From assembly GCA_025766275.1 (NCBI GenBank), contig JAFKAC010000011.1, forward strand, positions 806,001 through 870,000: a stretch of 64,000 nucleotides of DNA, read 5' to 3'. This document shows, piece by piece, positions 48,001-58,435 of the stretch. The notes under the pieces were generated by a model, which was not told the DNA's origin, ran no database searches, and saw only the letters and a list, made by a program, of their open reading frames with translations. Origin of the DNA: Lactarius indigo. Taxonomy: Eukaryota; Basidiomycota; Agaricomycetes; Russulales; Russulaceae. The translations under genes were made by a program, and so were the position numbers. Positions within the stretch are counted from its first letter, which is position 1. Every line of letters starts with the position of its first letter.

Positions 48001-48221
48001 CGAATCACTTACTGTACAGAGTGTCTAGGTTGATGCACAATGGTCGCCGGCGTGCTAGTATCATTCCGGTCAGCTCTATCCTTTCTAGTATACATTTATT
48101 TCCTCGTTTCGGTCATCGTATACCTCAGGAGTGGAACACTTATTCAGTACTTGAGCTATGTCACACATTTTATGTAAATCCCTTCAGTGATCGAGATACA
48201 TATCTCAGATTTTTGTCGTGA
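45009..48221 (+). CDS. Plavaka-like transposase of element 2
   Basis: Exons: from 45009 (MNTVQILCPGCKKVFNPRGF, a CxxC...H zinc-finger start followed by SQHLSRSRRADCRVVH), then 45340-45770, a short one at about 45817-46100, and a long final exon from about 46151 to 48221. Motifs: QCDWEIALWAKMRGPTSSAL, SKELD-type RIIDTLPGRPPFECE, the catalytic-core motif LSSDKTQLTLFRGKAAYPVY, IGYIPTTRLEG, MMSGDGIWRWCHPIFAVFVG, GRCPKCTVPLDRLGEY, SITPDILHQLLQGVMKHLM, IPKVHSLIHYSSSITLFGTT and TERLHIDFTKDAYHATNHKD. The Asp of SSDKTQL matches that of SDSTHL in element 1. The 678-codon final frame is free of stops, so the enzyme may be functional. Confidence 0.85.
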
Positions 48222-48231
48222 CTTTCGATTA

Positions 48232-48359
48232 TATTATCATTATATTATCATTATATTATCTCACAAGCGATTATGTCAATTAGTGCCAATTACTAGCGAT
48301 TATCGCCAATTACTAGTACGCCTTCCGCATTATCTGAATTACTAATAATTTAGCGCGGC
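48232..48359. repeat. AT-rich subterminal repeats of element 2, right
   Basis: Three tandem copies of an 11-12-bp unit (attatattatc) at about 48232-48261, and two copies of gccaattactag around a gcgattatc word. It mirrors the left side in content. Confidence 0.55.
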
Positions 48360-48395
48360 ATTATCTCTCGCTAGCGCGGGAGGTTTTTCCTGATG
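48360..48395 (-). repeat. Right terminal inverted repeat of element 2
   Basis: Reverse complement starts CATCAGGAAAAACCTCCC; 35 of 36 bases match the left end. AT target duplication follows. Confidence 0.9.
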
Positions 48396-49504
48396 ATCCG
48401 CTAATGGGTAATGGGTGCGTGTGGTCAGCACACTGGAGATTCTTATGCTTCCATGGTCAGAATAACGCCCTGTTAGAAAGGCACAAGACAGCCTACGCCA
48501 ATACAAAGCAAAAGCGATCACTACTTATCACGTCACTCCCCTGCGCTTTGCTTGGCGCCGGAGGGCTATCTGCGAGAACTGGAGAAAGTGTGGGTAGATG
48601 AGGTCATCATTGAGGTGACTCGGAGAAACTTTATTTCGGGGCTATTGAAAGAATGGGAACAACTGATTCTCTCGGTATGTCATGATTGCGCTACATCCAA
48701 ATTAGAATCCTTATGATTCACGCTAACGGTGTCACAGTCGACTGTGGTACTTTCAGTAAATGTTGGTTTCCTCGCCATCCCAGGCGTGGTCATTTCCAAT
48801 CTAAACAGCAACATAACGAACACAAGCCAGGTCGTTATTTTTACTTCTCCCGCACAGATTGCCAGCTGCATGTCGATAGTGGCCAGCGCAGGGAGCATTG
48901 TGATCGGTTTGCTCTTGATTCGCCACAGCGGTCCCAAACAGAATGAAGATCCAGCAGGCGCCGTAAGTGAGCAGTAGCATTGACGCCTCCCTGCCCAGCT
49001 AAGCGCTCCACGGCAGTCGGACTATCTCTGCAAGAATACTCACCATATCTTCGGTCTGGAACGGTTAGCCATTATCTTCAGTCTCCTGTGGGCACTGCTT
49101 ATGTGGTCGTGGGTCGTCTCCCGTCTCCAACAGCTTTTTAACCCTCTCCTCCGACTCTGGGAAACAGGATGATGACATTTTTTATCGCGCTATTACTCTT
49201 TTGCTTCTGCATCTCAAATGCCTCGACAAGAATATTCGTTGCGGTGACCTCTGTTATCGTGGCCGTCCTTGTTGTATGGTGCATACAAAATACTTGGGGA
49301 TCTAGTGACGCTATGGAAACGTGGTTCAGTGGCCTACTACCGTCCATCATGCGTACGCTAGACAACGCCTGCGCTACGTGCCACCGAATTTTGGCTTCAA
49401 TATACTTCAGACCACGCTCGGAATCTCTTTCTTCAGCTGCACTAGATCGCGCTGGAAGTGTGCCCGCGACATCCTATCGTGGGGGGGTGGGCGTTGTTGT
49501 CTAG
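48396..49504 (+). pseudogene. WW-like membrane protein copy C2, 3' segment
   Basis: Resumes C2 with AHWRFLCFHGQNNALLERHK, where C3 has HWRFLYFHGQASARLERHK. A 2-nt deletion in the TSLSP codons (about 48535) shifts the frame, so LFLAPEG of C3 is lost. Later parts are well kept: STVVLSVNVGFLAIPGVVIS, AQIASCMSIVASAGSIVIGL, MMTFFIALLLFCFCISNAST and the C-terminus to the stop at 49504, giving the four usual membrane segments. Third and last piece of the split gene. Confidence 0.75.
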
Positions 49505-49864
49505 CGCACCATGCTACGATTCGTACGCTGAGTCATTTGATCCTGCATGGCGCCCACTCTCATTGCTTCGCGCAGCTAGACCTTCAGCGCGTTCTTTCCT
49601 GGCTTTTATTTTTTTTGGCCCGGTGTTCGGGTGTTGTCAGGTGTTTGTATGAGATACGAGGGCCCGAGTAGGTTGAATCTCGCAGCCGTAGGACAGTTAT
49701 CTAGGTGGCAACATTCAGTATCGACGAATTTCGTGTTTTCATTTATTAAATTTTGTATTCTGAACTTCCGTTTCTAACAACAGACCCAAACCGTTTGATC
49801 ATGTCAGAATTGAGCATATGCTGATGCGCGGAAAGGATGCACGACGAGTGTCAGGAAAGCGCCG

Positions 49865-52193
49865 AATGGACCGAGTTACCGAGTCTGAATCAGAGTCTCG
49901 GGCCGGGTTCCACCAGCTCTCAAAACCGCACAGCCACCCACATTCAGCGCTCATGTCCGACTCATTGCTAGGAATTTTTTCAGCAATCCATCTATCGCAC
50001 TGTACCTTTCTTCTTATTCTCTCAAGACGGTCTCCAGCCACTCTCTTGAAAAGTGCCACCTTTTTAGAAGGTACCTACAAGGCAAGCTACAAGGTGTAGA
50101 ATTTCTCGATTGTTCTACTGCCAACACTGAACACATTCCCCAAACCAACCAAGAAAGCAATAGGCTCTAGGTTACTCGTAACCTAGTCTTTCTTTTGACC
50201 CTCATATGCCGTGAGTTTTTAGGCCCGGGCCGACTCCAGATACACAGAGAGTTCAGCACAGAGTCCACGAAGACGTGTGGCGCCACGTAGGTGGTCTCCC
50301 ATGTTCCTGTTGGTTTCCCCAGGCCATTTTCCCACGGTCTGAGTGCTCCGAGTGCAGTTCTGCGGGTCTCTTGGCCCTCACATACCCGGGGCGAGGTTGT
50401 ATCACCATTACTACCAACTTTTATACACTCTTTAGGAGCTCAGGCTGACCTGGAGCGCCAACGACGCGTCCTTCGCAATGCGGCTGTTCTTCAGGCCAGG
50501 GGCCAGGGAGAGCGCGCATGCATCTCCGTTCCCTGGCGCCCTCAGTGAATCCTCCTTTGAAATTGCCGACTACGAAAAACACCCCAATTGGGCAAAGGGT
50601 TGAGGACTCGCAATCAATTGGCACTCCAAAGCTATCACACAACCTCCCCACCCGATAGACAGTCCAAGACAAGCCTCGCGTCCCACCCCCGATTCGAAGC
50701 TGCTTCCTATTGGAAAATATTGGCCCGAAGCGTGGACGCTGCAGACAACTCATAGGCACAGAAGTTACCCTCCGGCCACACTGGCCCGGTTTTGGGGTCC
50801 CTCCTTGGTTCCTCCTCGGTTTTGTCGTCAGAAGGCTTGTTTTATGGTCCTTAGATCGAGTCATTTGTGCCTCATTGAACCCACATACATGGTTTCACGA
50901 TTAGCAAAGGTTGACTATTCTCAATTTTATCTCCTACTCTGAGTCTTTCTTGGAGCGGGATCTTCTGCTTCGGGATAGTGTGTATTTTTCTTGTACTCAC
51001 CCGAAACCCTCGAAGCGCCGCCATTGTTGGAAGGCGCACAGCAAGTTAAGCTAAATTCTCTCCCTCACATTGGCCAGTCATTCAACACGTGCACATTCCA
51101 CCGTGTAATCCCGGTTGTGAAGCAGCCTTGTGAGCACATTGGATCTACTTCCGCTGACATTTCGATGGCCTCCTGGACGATGCCACCCCAAATCCCATAT
51201 TTCCAACGCCTCCCATACCACGGCGGCGATGACCGAGGCAAAAAGGACGGCCAACATGAAAATGTGCGAATGCACAGACAACCGCGGCTATCGTCCGGAA
51301 GACCTTGAAAAGGAATATCTGAAGATACCGAGGAACAAACATGCGCGCAGTCATTCAGGGACACTTGGAATTGGACTGATTGTGACTGCGTGCTCATTGC
51401 TGGATCAAGGTCACTGCCAGCGCAGAATGCTAAGCATAAGTTCTAGCCCAATTTTGACGTGGATAATGGAGAGACTAGAAGAGCATATTAGGCATTGCAT
51501 CGGTCGGAAGGGCGTACCACTCAGTGAGTTGCTGAGAGATATGCGTGGAGGAACGTCAAGAAGAACGTCGTCTGCCAGTTGTCACCCGGGTTGGCAGATA
51601 ACACTCTTTAAATTTCAAGGACAAGTGGTGCTACGGTTGCGGAAGGAGGTGATCGCCGTTCTTCTGAATGCTTGGGGTTAGTGTGTTAGTACTTTTAGCA
51701 ACAGTGATATCATTGTGGTCGTCTTTCCAGACTTCTCAAACACGTGGAACGTAGTTCCATGCCTTCCATCCTGGTCACATCCGGGTTCTATCTGCCGAAG
51801 CTCGATGCACTGCTGCCGTAAGGTCCTTCCTCGTCTACAAGTCGTCTGCGCCCTTTCGTTGTGCGCCTTGCCTCCCTGAACAGCTGGTACTATTACTCCC
51901 ACCGTTTCTTATGGAGCGTCAGTGGAGCATTATGAACAAGGGACTAACTTGTAGCAAGATGCGCAATTAACAGCTGGTTATGCGAAATGGGGGACGAATG
52001 CACAAAAACCTTGCCGATGTCCTTCGTTCACTGGCCCTATGAATTTCTGAGATCATGCCCGCCGGCAGCCCGCGACAATGTGGCCAGATACAGCATAGCG
52101 CTAGCGCTCTCTTCATGACATGAGGCGCCCAGACTACAAGCAAAACACTATCATAGCCCTTTGCACCCCAGTCCAGAGTTTTGCTCACCTTGC
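49865..52193 (+). repeat. Upstream segment of tandem unit B (before C3)
   Basis: Homologous to 25665-27487 and 55700-58435. Starts with cgggccgggttccaccagc at about 49898. It includes a decayed small gene (separate entry) and, at about 51080-52060, a region with a possible minus-strand short gene (reading DCAHVCSSVSSD and GGIVQEAIEMSAEVD); the equivalent reading in unit A is NDCAHICSSISR. Overlapping plus frames compete, so I do not call it. 49505-49864 holds the 3' flank of C2. Confidence 0.55.
50433..50770 (+). pseudogene. Second decayed copy of the small ADLERQRRVL gene
   Basis: Reads AQADLERQRRVLRNAAVLQA and then ends RPQ at a stop at 50548. The equivalents of the later parts (DSQSIG, and WPEAWTLQTTHRHRS near 50730) are present but in other frames, so indels have broken it. 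Confidence 0.5.
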
Positions 52194-55100
52194 ATGGCTT
52201 CCATACTCAACCTTTTTCGGGATATTATCTACAAGTTACGCTCTACAAGAGGTTTTGTTCGCCTTTTCATCAGGCGTTGTGCCTGGTTTTTAGCCTTCTT
52301 CGGTCGTAGGTTGGGTATTTTGCGCCTGTGGGACGACAGAAAACGTCAGGGTACGTTCTCGAAAGCCGACCAGGCTAAACGTTCGTCTCCCAGCACGGAA
52401 ACCAACTTAGAGTCGACGGGATACGTAATCGTCGCTGCAAGTTCCGTCCCAGCGTCGGCAAGCCAAGCGAGTTTACGTGACGTGTCGGATGCGACCCAAC
52501 AATCACAACGAGCGGCTTCAGGCACTACTCCTCCAAGTGACCGGGATCATGCCAAGCCTTCGTTCGCGTCCTCCTTTGACGCGAGGAGCCGCCTCAGACG
52601 TAGATCCACTGACTCAGGCTCGAGCGTTCGGAGCCGCTCCAGTGACAGGCTATCTATCATCCAAACACATTCGCGTGAATCTTCGCACGTGCCAGTCGGT
52701 CAGACAACACGATTTCCAAGAGCACCTCATAGCCAATTTGGACGTCGACCGTCGGCATCATCCTCAAGGGAGTCATCGAGATCACCTTCCCCGACAGATC
52801 GCGGTCCTCAGCCCCATCTTGAAATCGACTTGCATCCTCCAACGCAAGTTGACAGTGGAAACAGCCCCATAAACCCCCCTTCGGTTACTTCCTATGCAGA
52901 TGCGCAACTAAGCTCACCAAGTATCCTCGGATCTCGCAGCAGGCGGTCTTCGACGACGAGTGTGGTCGTAGAAGTGGTGAATCCATCAATAGATTCGCTC
53001 CCTCACAGGTCTTTCACAGACGGTCTACCACTGTCAGAGGAACCACACACTACAGTGCATTTTCCTTTCGTCGATACCCTCGGTGAAGGGGCACCCCAAC
53101 ACGACCTTGACCCTACGACCTCTTCCTCTTCTGCTACGTCAAACTTCGACCTGCCTAATGGTCGCTTCTTGCAATTGATAAACTCCGAACAAGTTCCAAG
53201 ATATACAAAGGATGTCACGGTGCAAGTAGAGTATATTATTACGACTATCAAACCATTAATTGTTTTTTGGCAGGCCCCGCAAACGAACGAACTTTAAAAT
53301 TCCACCTCTGACAACGACATTTCTTCAGTACGTATGAGACTTCCATTGTGATTGATGCCTAACGGAGACCACTCCCCAGTATCCCAGAGAAGATGGGCCT
53401 CGAGCAAGGCTCTCTCGAGGGGGACTGTACACCCTGGGTGCCAGCTACGCATCCGGATGGCGCTCTCTACTTCTTCGATCAAGACAGGGTGCGTGCATCA
53501 GGCCCTTACAAATAATAGATTGTGACCAACGGGAAATTGAAGAGGCTATTCACTGACACAGACATGCATGACCCTGTGTTAAGGGAGGAAATGGAGGACT
53601 TCTATCACCATCTACAGAGGATTCTGCATCACGTGGGGCAAGTCATCCCATCAAAGAATTACGACTTGGTGCTCGACATTTTGCCCACGAAAGACGGGCG
53701 GATATCGTGGTCTTATTACTATGCTTGCCATGAAACCCGGTGCTTGTTCTGGCTCGATTTGTGCGATGCAACCCAAATGACATCTGAACTACTCGGTGTT
53801 AGGTCACTTGCCCATATTAGTACGTCGCAGATCTCGTCCCCAGTCGAAAGTCTGCTCACTCTAATTTTGGTGCGCAGAGCATCGATTAGAGTCACTTTAT
53901 TGGTACGTGTGCTGTCTTGGGGCTAGATTCAATTGTAAGTATTGATATTCCCCAGGAACCACTGGTCTCTCTTTCCAACCGTTTTAGAGGGTCGCTGTCT
54001 TGACCCTGCGGTCGTTGATGAACTCGTGGGAGTCTTGTCGCATGGCTGCATGGGTAACTTTGTGTCTCTTGTCCTGCTTTCACCATAAATCTCAAACATG
54101 GATATCACAGATGTGATGACTTCGCAGCTTTCGACTGTGCCATACGATGCTGATACAATGCAGAAGATGCTTGAACTTGTACGAAATGCCAAGGGTAGGC
54201 CAGAGTGCTACGAATGTGACATGTTTTACTGATCTCGTGGCTTAGAATCTGATGCCGGTTTGGTGTACCACACCGCTGGAGTCAGTGAGTCGCAGTAAAG
54301 ACATTCGATTCGTTCCCTGCTGAGATGTATCCTGAGCTCGATTACTTGGTTATTTTGGTGAGCCAAGAATGGTTGCAGTTTCATCGTAACCCACTCATAG
54401 GTGTGCACGTTCAGCACACTGGAGGTTCCTATACTTCCATGGACAGGCTAGCGCCCGCTTAGAAAGGCATAAGACAGTCTATACCCATCCAGACCGAGAA
54501 AGAACTTTACTCATCACGTCACTCTCCCCTGTGCTTTTCTTGGCACCGGAGGGCTATCTGCGAGAACTAGAGAAAGTGTGGATAGATGATGTCGTCTTTG
54601 AGAGGGTTTGGAGAAAATTCATTTCAGGGCTGTTGAAAGAATGGGAACAACTGATTCTCTCGGTATGTTATTGCGCTACATCCAAACTAGAATTCTTATG
54701 CTTCACGCGAACTATATCACAGTCGACCGTGGTGCTTTCAGTAAATGTTGGTTTCCTTGCCATCCCAGGCGTGATTGTTTCCAACATCAGCAGCGACATA
54801 ACCAGCACAAGCCAGCTTGTTATTTTCACATCTCCCGCGCAGATCGCTAGCTGCATGTCAATAGTGGCTAGCGCTGGAAGCGTTGTGGTCGGTTTGCTCC
54901 TAGTTCGCCGCAACAGTGCGAAACAGAACGAGGACCCGGAAGGCGCGGTGAGTGGACCAGAGGAGCTGAGTCTCCATGCCTACCAACTAAGAGCGCTGCG
55001 ACAGTCTACCTACCTCTTCCAGATTACCCACCGAGTCTTTGGCCTGGAACCGATGGCAATTGTCTTCAGTCTCCCATGGGCATTGCTTATGTGGTCGTAG

Positions 55101-55507
55101 GTCGTCTCCTGTCTCCGGCGGTTCATCTTCGAACTCATCTATGACCCTCACCTCTGGCCCTTGGGAACAGGATGGTGACATTTTTCGTCGCACTGTCGCT
55201 TTTTTGCTTCGGGACCTCAAATGCCCCGACAAGAAAGTTCGTTGCGGTGACTTTTGTTGCTGTGGCAGTCCTCGTTGGATGGTGCATACGATGCACTTGG
55301 GGATCTAGTGGCGCTATGGAGGCGTGGTACGGTGGCCTACTACCATCCACCACACACGCGCTAAACAACGCCCGCGCTGCGGGCCACCGAATTTTGTCTT
55401 CAATCGACCCTGGCTCATTTCAGGGATCTCGCTCTCCAACTGCACCAGATCGCGCTGGTAGTGAAATCGCGAGGCCGTATCGTGAGGGAGAGGATTCCAT
55501 AGTCTAG
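52194..55507 (+). CDS. WW-like domain membrane protein, copy C3
   Basis: The best-preserved paralogue. ATG at 52194 (MASILNLFRDIIYKLRSTRG), then a basic LFIRRCAWFLAFFGRRLGIL and a long Ser/Pro/Arg-rich linker with repeats like SRSPSPTDR, ending LINSEQVPRYTKDVTVQVE. An intron with a GT donor (GTATAT) joins to PRKRTNFKIPPLTTTF, then a second intron, then the WW-like PWVPATHPDGALYFFDQDR. Only the first Trp of a canonical WW domain is obvious. Next are LFTDTDMHDPVLREEMEDFY, ISWSYYYACHETRCLFWLD, LESLYWNHWSLFPTVLEG, HWRFLYFHGQASARLERHK and EKVWIDDVVFERVWRKFI. The C-terminal third has about four membrane segments (STVVLSVNVGFLAIPGVIVS, CMSIVASAGSVVVGLLLV, PMAIVFSLPWALLMWS, then MVTFFVALSLFCFGTS). 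Function unknown; a membrane anchor with a disordered N-terminal arm is inferred. Confidence 0.8.
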
Positions 55508-58435
55508 TGCACCATGCTACGATATGTACGCTGAGTCATTTGTTCCTACCCGGTGCCTACCCTCATTACTTTACGCTGCTAGACCTACAGCGCGTAACTT
55601 CCTGTATTTATGACCCGGTGTTGTTATATGTTGGCCTTGTTCTCGTTTATTACTCAATTGTATTCTGAATTCCCGTATAGCGACGCTGGCTGCTGTGGCG
55701 ACGATGATGATTTCTTGATCCTGGCACCTTAGTAATAATTTAACATCCGCATCCGCACTGTAGTGCCATCCCGGCTCGTTCGTAGTAAATCGAGAATGCG
55801 CTCAGGACCCTTTGTACAGGGTGGTGGGAACTGACCGAGTGCATGCCGGACGGAGTGAGGAATCAACGTTAATCAATGGTGCCAGCAGCTGTTATCAGAT
55901 AATAAGTTTTATAGGCCCCTTCGTCAGAAGTGCGACTTTCGGTGCAACATTTCGGAATAGTGTACAACCAAATCAAGTTCGGCCCAAACAAATCGGAGAT
56001 CTTGTGTACCGACTAGGTCGAAGGCGGGCTCTCTCGTGAACTGCATGCGGCGGCTGAGTACCCTCAGTCCATGAAGTTCTCGTTGCCAGTGAGCAGCAGT
56101 GACATTGTACATGATTTTACATGGTAGTGAGGGGCCGATTATTCCGGTTCACAAACGTGGCAGACCATTTTCCTTGACCAACGACTAATCATCGAACAGG
56201 CAGGTATGCGTCCACTCCTAATAGTAGGCAAATGCCGAAGTAGCGGTAATCCCGGACCGGGTGTGAGCGGCTATTGATGTTCAACTGCCAACACCATGTC
56301 CTTCTTGCGAAAGTTCTGGCAGTCCATCTCTCGTCCTGTGCGTCTTCAACACCTATTTTCTCTCCAGAAGGCATTCCATCTCACTTTCTTGCACAGCGCT
56401 ACCTTGCTGGAAGGGATCTAGAAGGTGTAGGCGATTTCCCAGCTGTTCTATTGTCAACACTGTAACATTTCCCCCAAGGCAATAGGTTCTATGAGTACCC
56501 TAGTCTTTCGGACGGTGTGTTTCGATTTTCGTAGGCCGTGAGTTGTCAAATTTATTTGAACCTAGACCCACTCCGGACGCGTCGGAGAGTTCAGTATAGA
56601 GTGTACGAAGACATGTGGCATTACATAGGTGGTAAACGACGTCTCCCAGGTCCGTGTTAGTTTCCCTAGGCCATGAGCTGACTCGACCATTGTCTGAGCG
56701 CTCCGAGTGCAGTTCAGTGGGTCTCTTGGCTCTCACATACCCGACCGGATCCACCCACTTTGGAGGTTTGTGATTACATTTCGGGGCGAGGCTGTATCAC
56801 CTTTATCGTTTCTACACTCTCTTCAGGAGCTCCAGGCCGACCTGGAACGTCAACGACGCGTACTCCATAATGCGGCTGTTCTTCAAGCCAGGGACCAGGA
56901 AGAACGCGCACACATCTCCGCTGCTTCGGTGCCCTCGGTGACTGAAACTCCTTCACCAACTCCAGAAAATATCCCAATGGGGAAAAGGGACGAGAACTCG
57001 CAGTCGATTGGAGCTTCGGAGCCGCCACCGCATTCCTCGCGCCCCTCTCCTGATTCGGAGCTGCCTCCTGTTAGAAAAGATAGAGACTGGCAGCCTGAAG
57101 CGTGGACGCCGCAGACTACTCGTAGGCGCGGAAGCTAATGGCCCTGCCGGGCCCGTGTTTTGGGTTCCCTCTTTGTGTTCTTTTGTCGAATTCATTTCTA
57201 ATCTACAAATACTCCTCTCCCCACTTCGGAGTCAGTGCGAATTTTCCTGTTCTCACTCAAAACACTCGGAGCCCTTCACGAAGCTAGCACTTTGGTGTTT
57301 GTAACTAGGTGCTCCTAGTCAGATCATACAGGAGTTCGTTAAGACAAGATATGAACAACTGCATTTACTGGAAACCATCATGGCGAATTAAGCTGAAGTC
57401 CTTCGCGTTAGTCGGTCTTTCAACATATACACCCACCACCGCGTGACCCTAGTCGCAACGCAGCTAGTTCTACTCCCGCAGATGCTGAAACAACCCCCTG
57501 GATGATGTATCTCATAGCCCATACTTTTGTCACTCCGCCACTTACAGGCAGCGGCGGTCGAGGATAGGATAGATAGGCAGGATTATGAGGAACGAATATG
57601 TGCGTACTCGTTCGGAACGCTTAGAATTAAAGGCGGCAGTCAACTGCATCTGCGTGCCCGCTGTTGCCCCAATGTCGCAGCCAGCGCAGAATGCTCACAA
57701 GGCACTGCGGCCACAATAACCTGACGCGAATGGAGAGATTAGGCATGGCTTCGGTGGGATGGATGTGCGGCTCGGCGCAAAAATAGAGAGCTGCTGAGAG
57801 ATATGCCCAAGAACGTCCTCTAGTCACCTAGATCAGAAGATAATACGTTATAGATTCCGAGGACAAATGACTGCGGTTGCGGAAGAAGACTGCTCGTCGT
57901 TCATCTGAACGCTCGGGATCAGTGTGTTAGGATTTGCAAAAAAAAAAAAAAAAAACGGATAGCTTTTCCGCCGTCTTTCTAGACAACCGTGAATTGTACT
58001 TCCCAGTCCCCACGTATCCCGACCACATCCGAGTACTTGGTGCACTGTTTCCAAGTCTGAAGCCGTCTGAAGGTGGTACAAGAGTCTTTCTTAGTTCACA
58101 CACCTTCGTTATGCGTGCGCTTGGCGCGGGTGGCATGATTAATCCCACCGTATGTTATAGAATACCAGTAAAGGATTACGGCCAAGGGGCCAACCTGTAG
58201 CAAGTGGCTGCTGTGAAGACGCAGTTAATAGCGGGACGGGGCGCGGATGTACAAAATCCATCGTCCTTCACTCACCGGCCCCATTTTTGCTAGGATTACG
58301 TCGGTGTCAGCTATGCAGCCACGTGTCTGGGGGGCGACAATACAGTGCTGATGGGCCTCGTTGACATGAGACGCCCAGATATAAAACACTGCTCTTGCCA
58401 AACTGCTTCCTGGCGCTAAGTTCTGCTCACCTCGC
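55508..58435 (+). repeat. Upstream segment of tandem unit C (before C4)
   Basis: Contains the 3' flank of C3, then DNA homologous to the two upstream segments before it. The small gene in it (about 56827-57138) is open here. The region 57430-58290 corresponds to the uncertain minus-strand gene of units A and B; a run of 18 A lies at about 57937. No further gene is supported between 55508 and 56700. Confidence 0.5.
56827..57138 (+). CDS. Small coiled-coil protein, intact copy (last exon)
   Basis: Open frame of about 104 codons after an acceptor at 56826: ELQADLERQRRVLHNAAVLQ, ARDQEERAHISAASVPS, a Ser/Pro-rich linker, and a C-terminus DWQPEAWTPQTTRRRGS. The first part is charged and heptad-like. 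An upstream exon is likely (AVQWVSWLSHTRPDPPTLE, ending at about 56765) but the true start is not seen. Two broken copies lie at the same place in units A and B, so the gene was duplicated together with the WW-like gene and has survived only here. Function unknown; always being next to a WW-like membrane gene suggests a link. Confidence 0.5.
   Translation, partial: ELQADLERQRRVLHNAAVLQARDQEERAHISAASVPSVTETPSPTPENIPMGKRDENSQSIGASEPPPHSSRPSPDSELPPVRKDRDWQPEAWTPQTTRRRGS

Larger units (their letters stand above)
40659..48395 (+). mobile_element. Plavaka-like DNA transposon, element 2 (7.7 kb)
   Basis: Ends carry 36-bp inverted repeats with one mismatch, starting CATCAGGAAAAACCTCCC. The host bases AT (40657-40658) are repeated at 48396-48397. 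Inside are a transposase gene on plus (45009-48221) and a DUF6532 gene on minus (41168-43638), with a satellite between them. Its first six bases (CATCAG) and 2-bp duplication equal those of element 1, but the transposases are clearly different, so these are two families of one superfamily. It sits in the same pseudogene as element 1, 0.9 kb further on. Confidence 0.88.

Noticed and set aside
51130..51681. Plus-strand frame of 183 codons in unit B
   Set aside because: Not open at the equivalent place in units A and C; no domain. Competing minus frames are as good, so neither is called.
57936..57955. Poly-A run as the mark of a retroposed gene
   Set aside because: No intronless coding copy or target duplication next to it; similar runs occur at 32458 and 34847 without such context.
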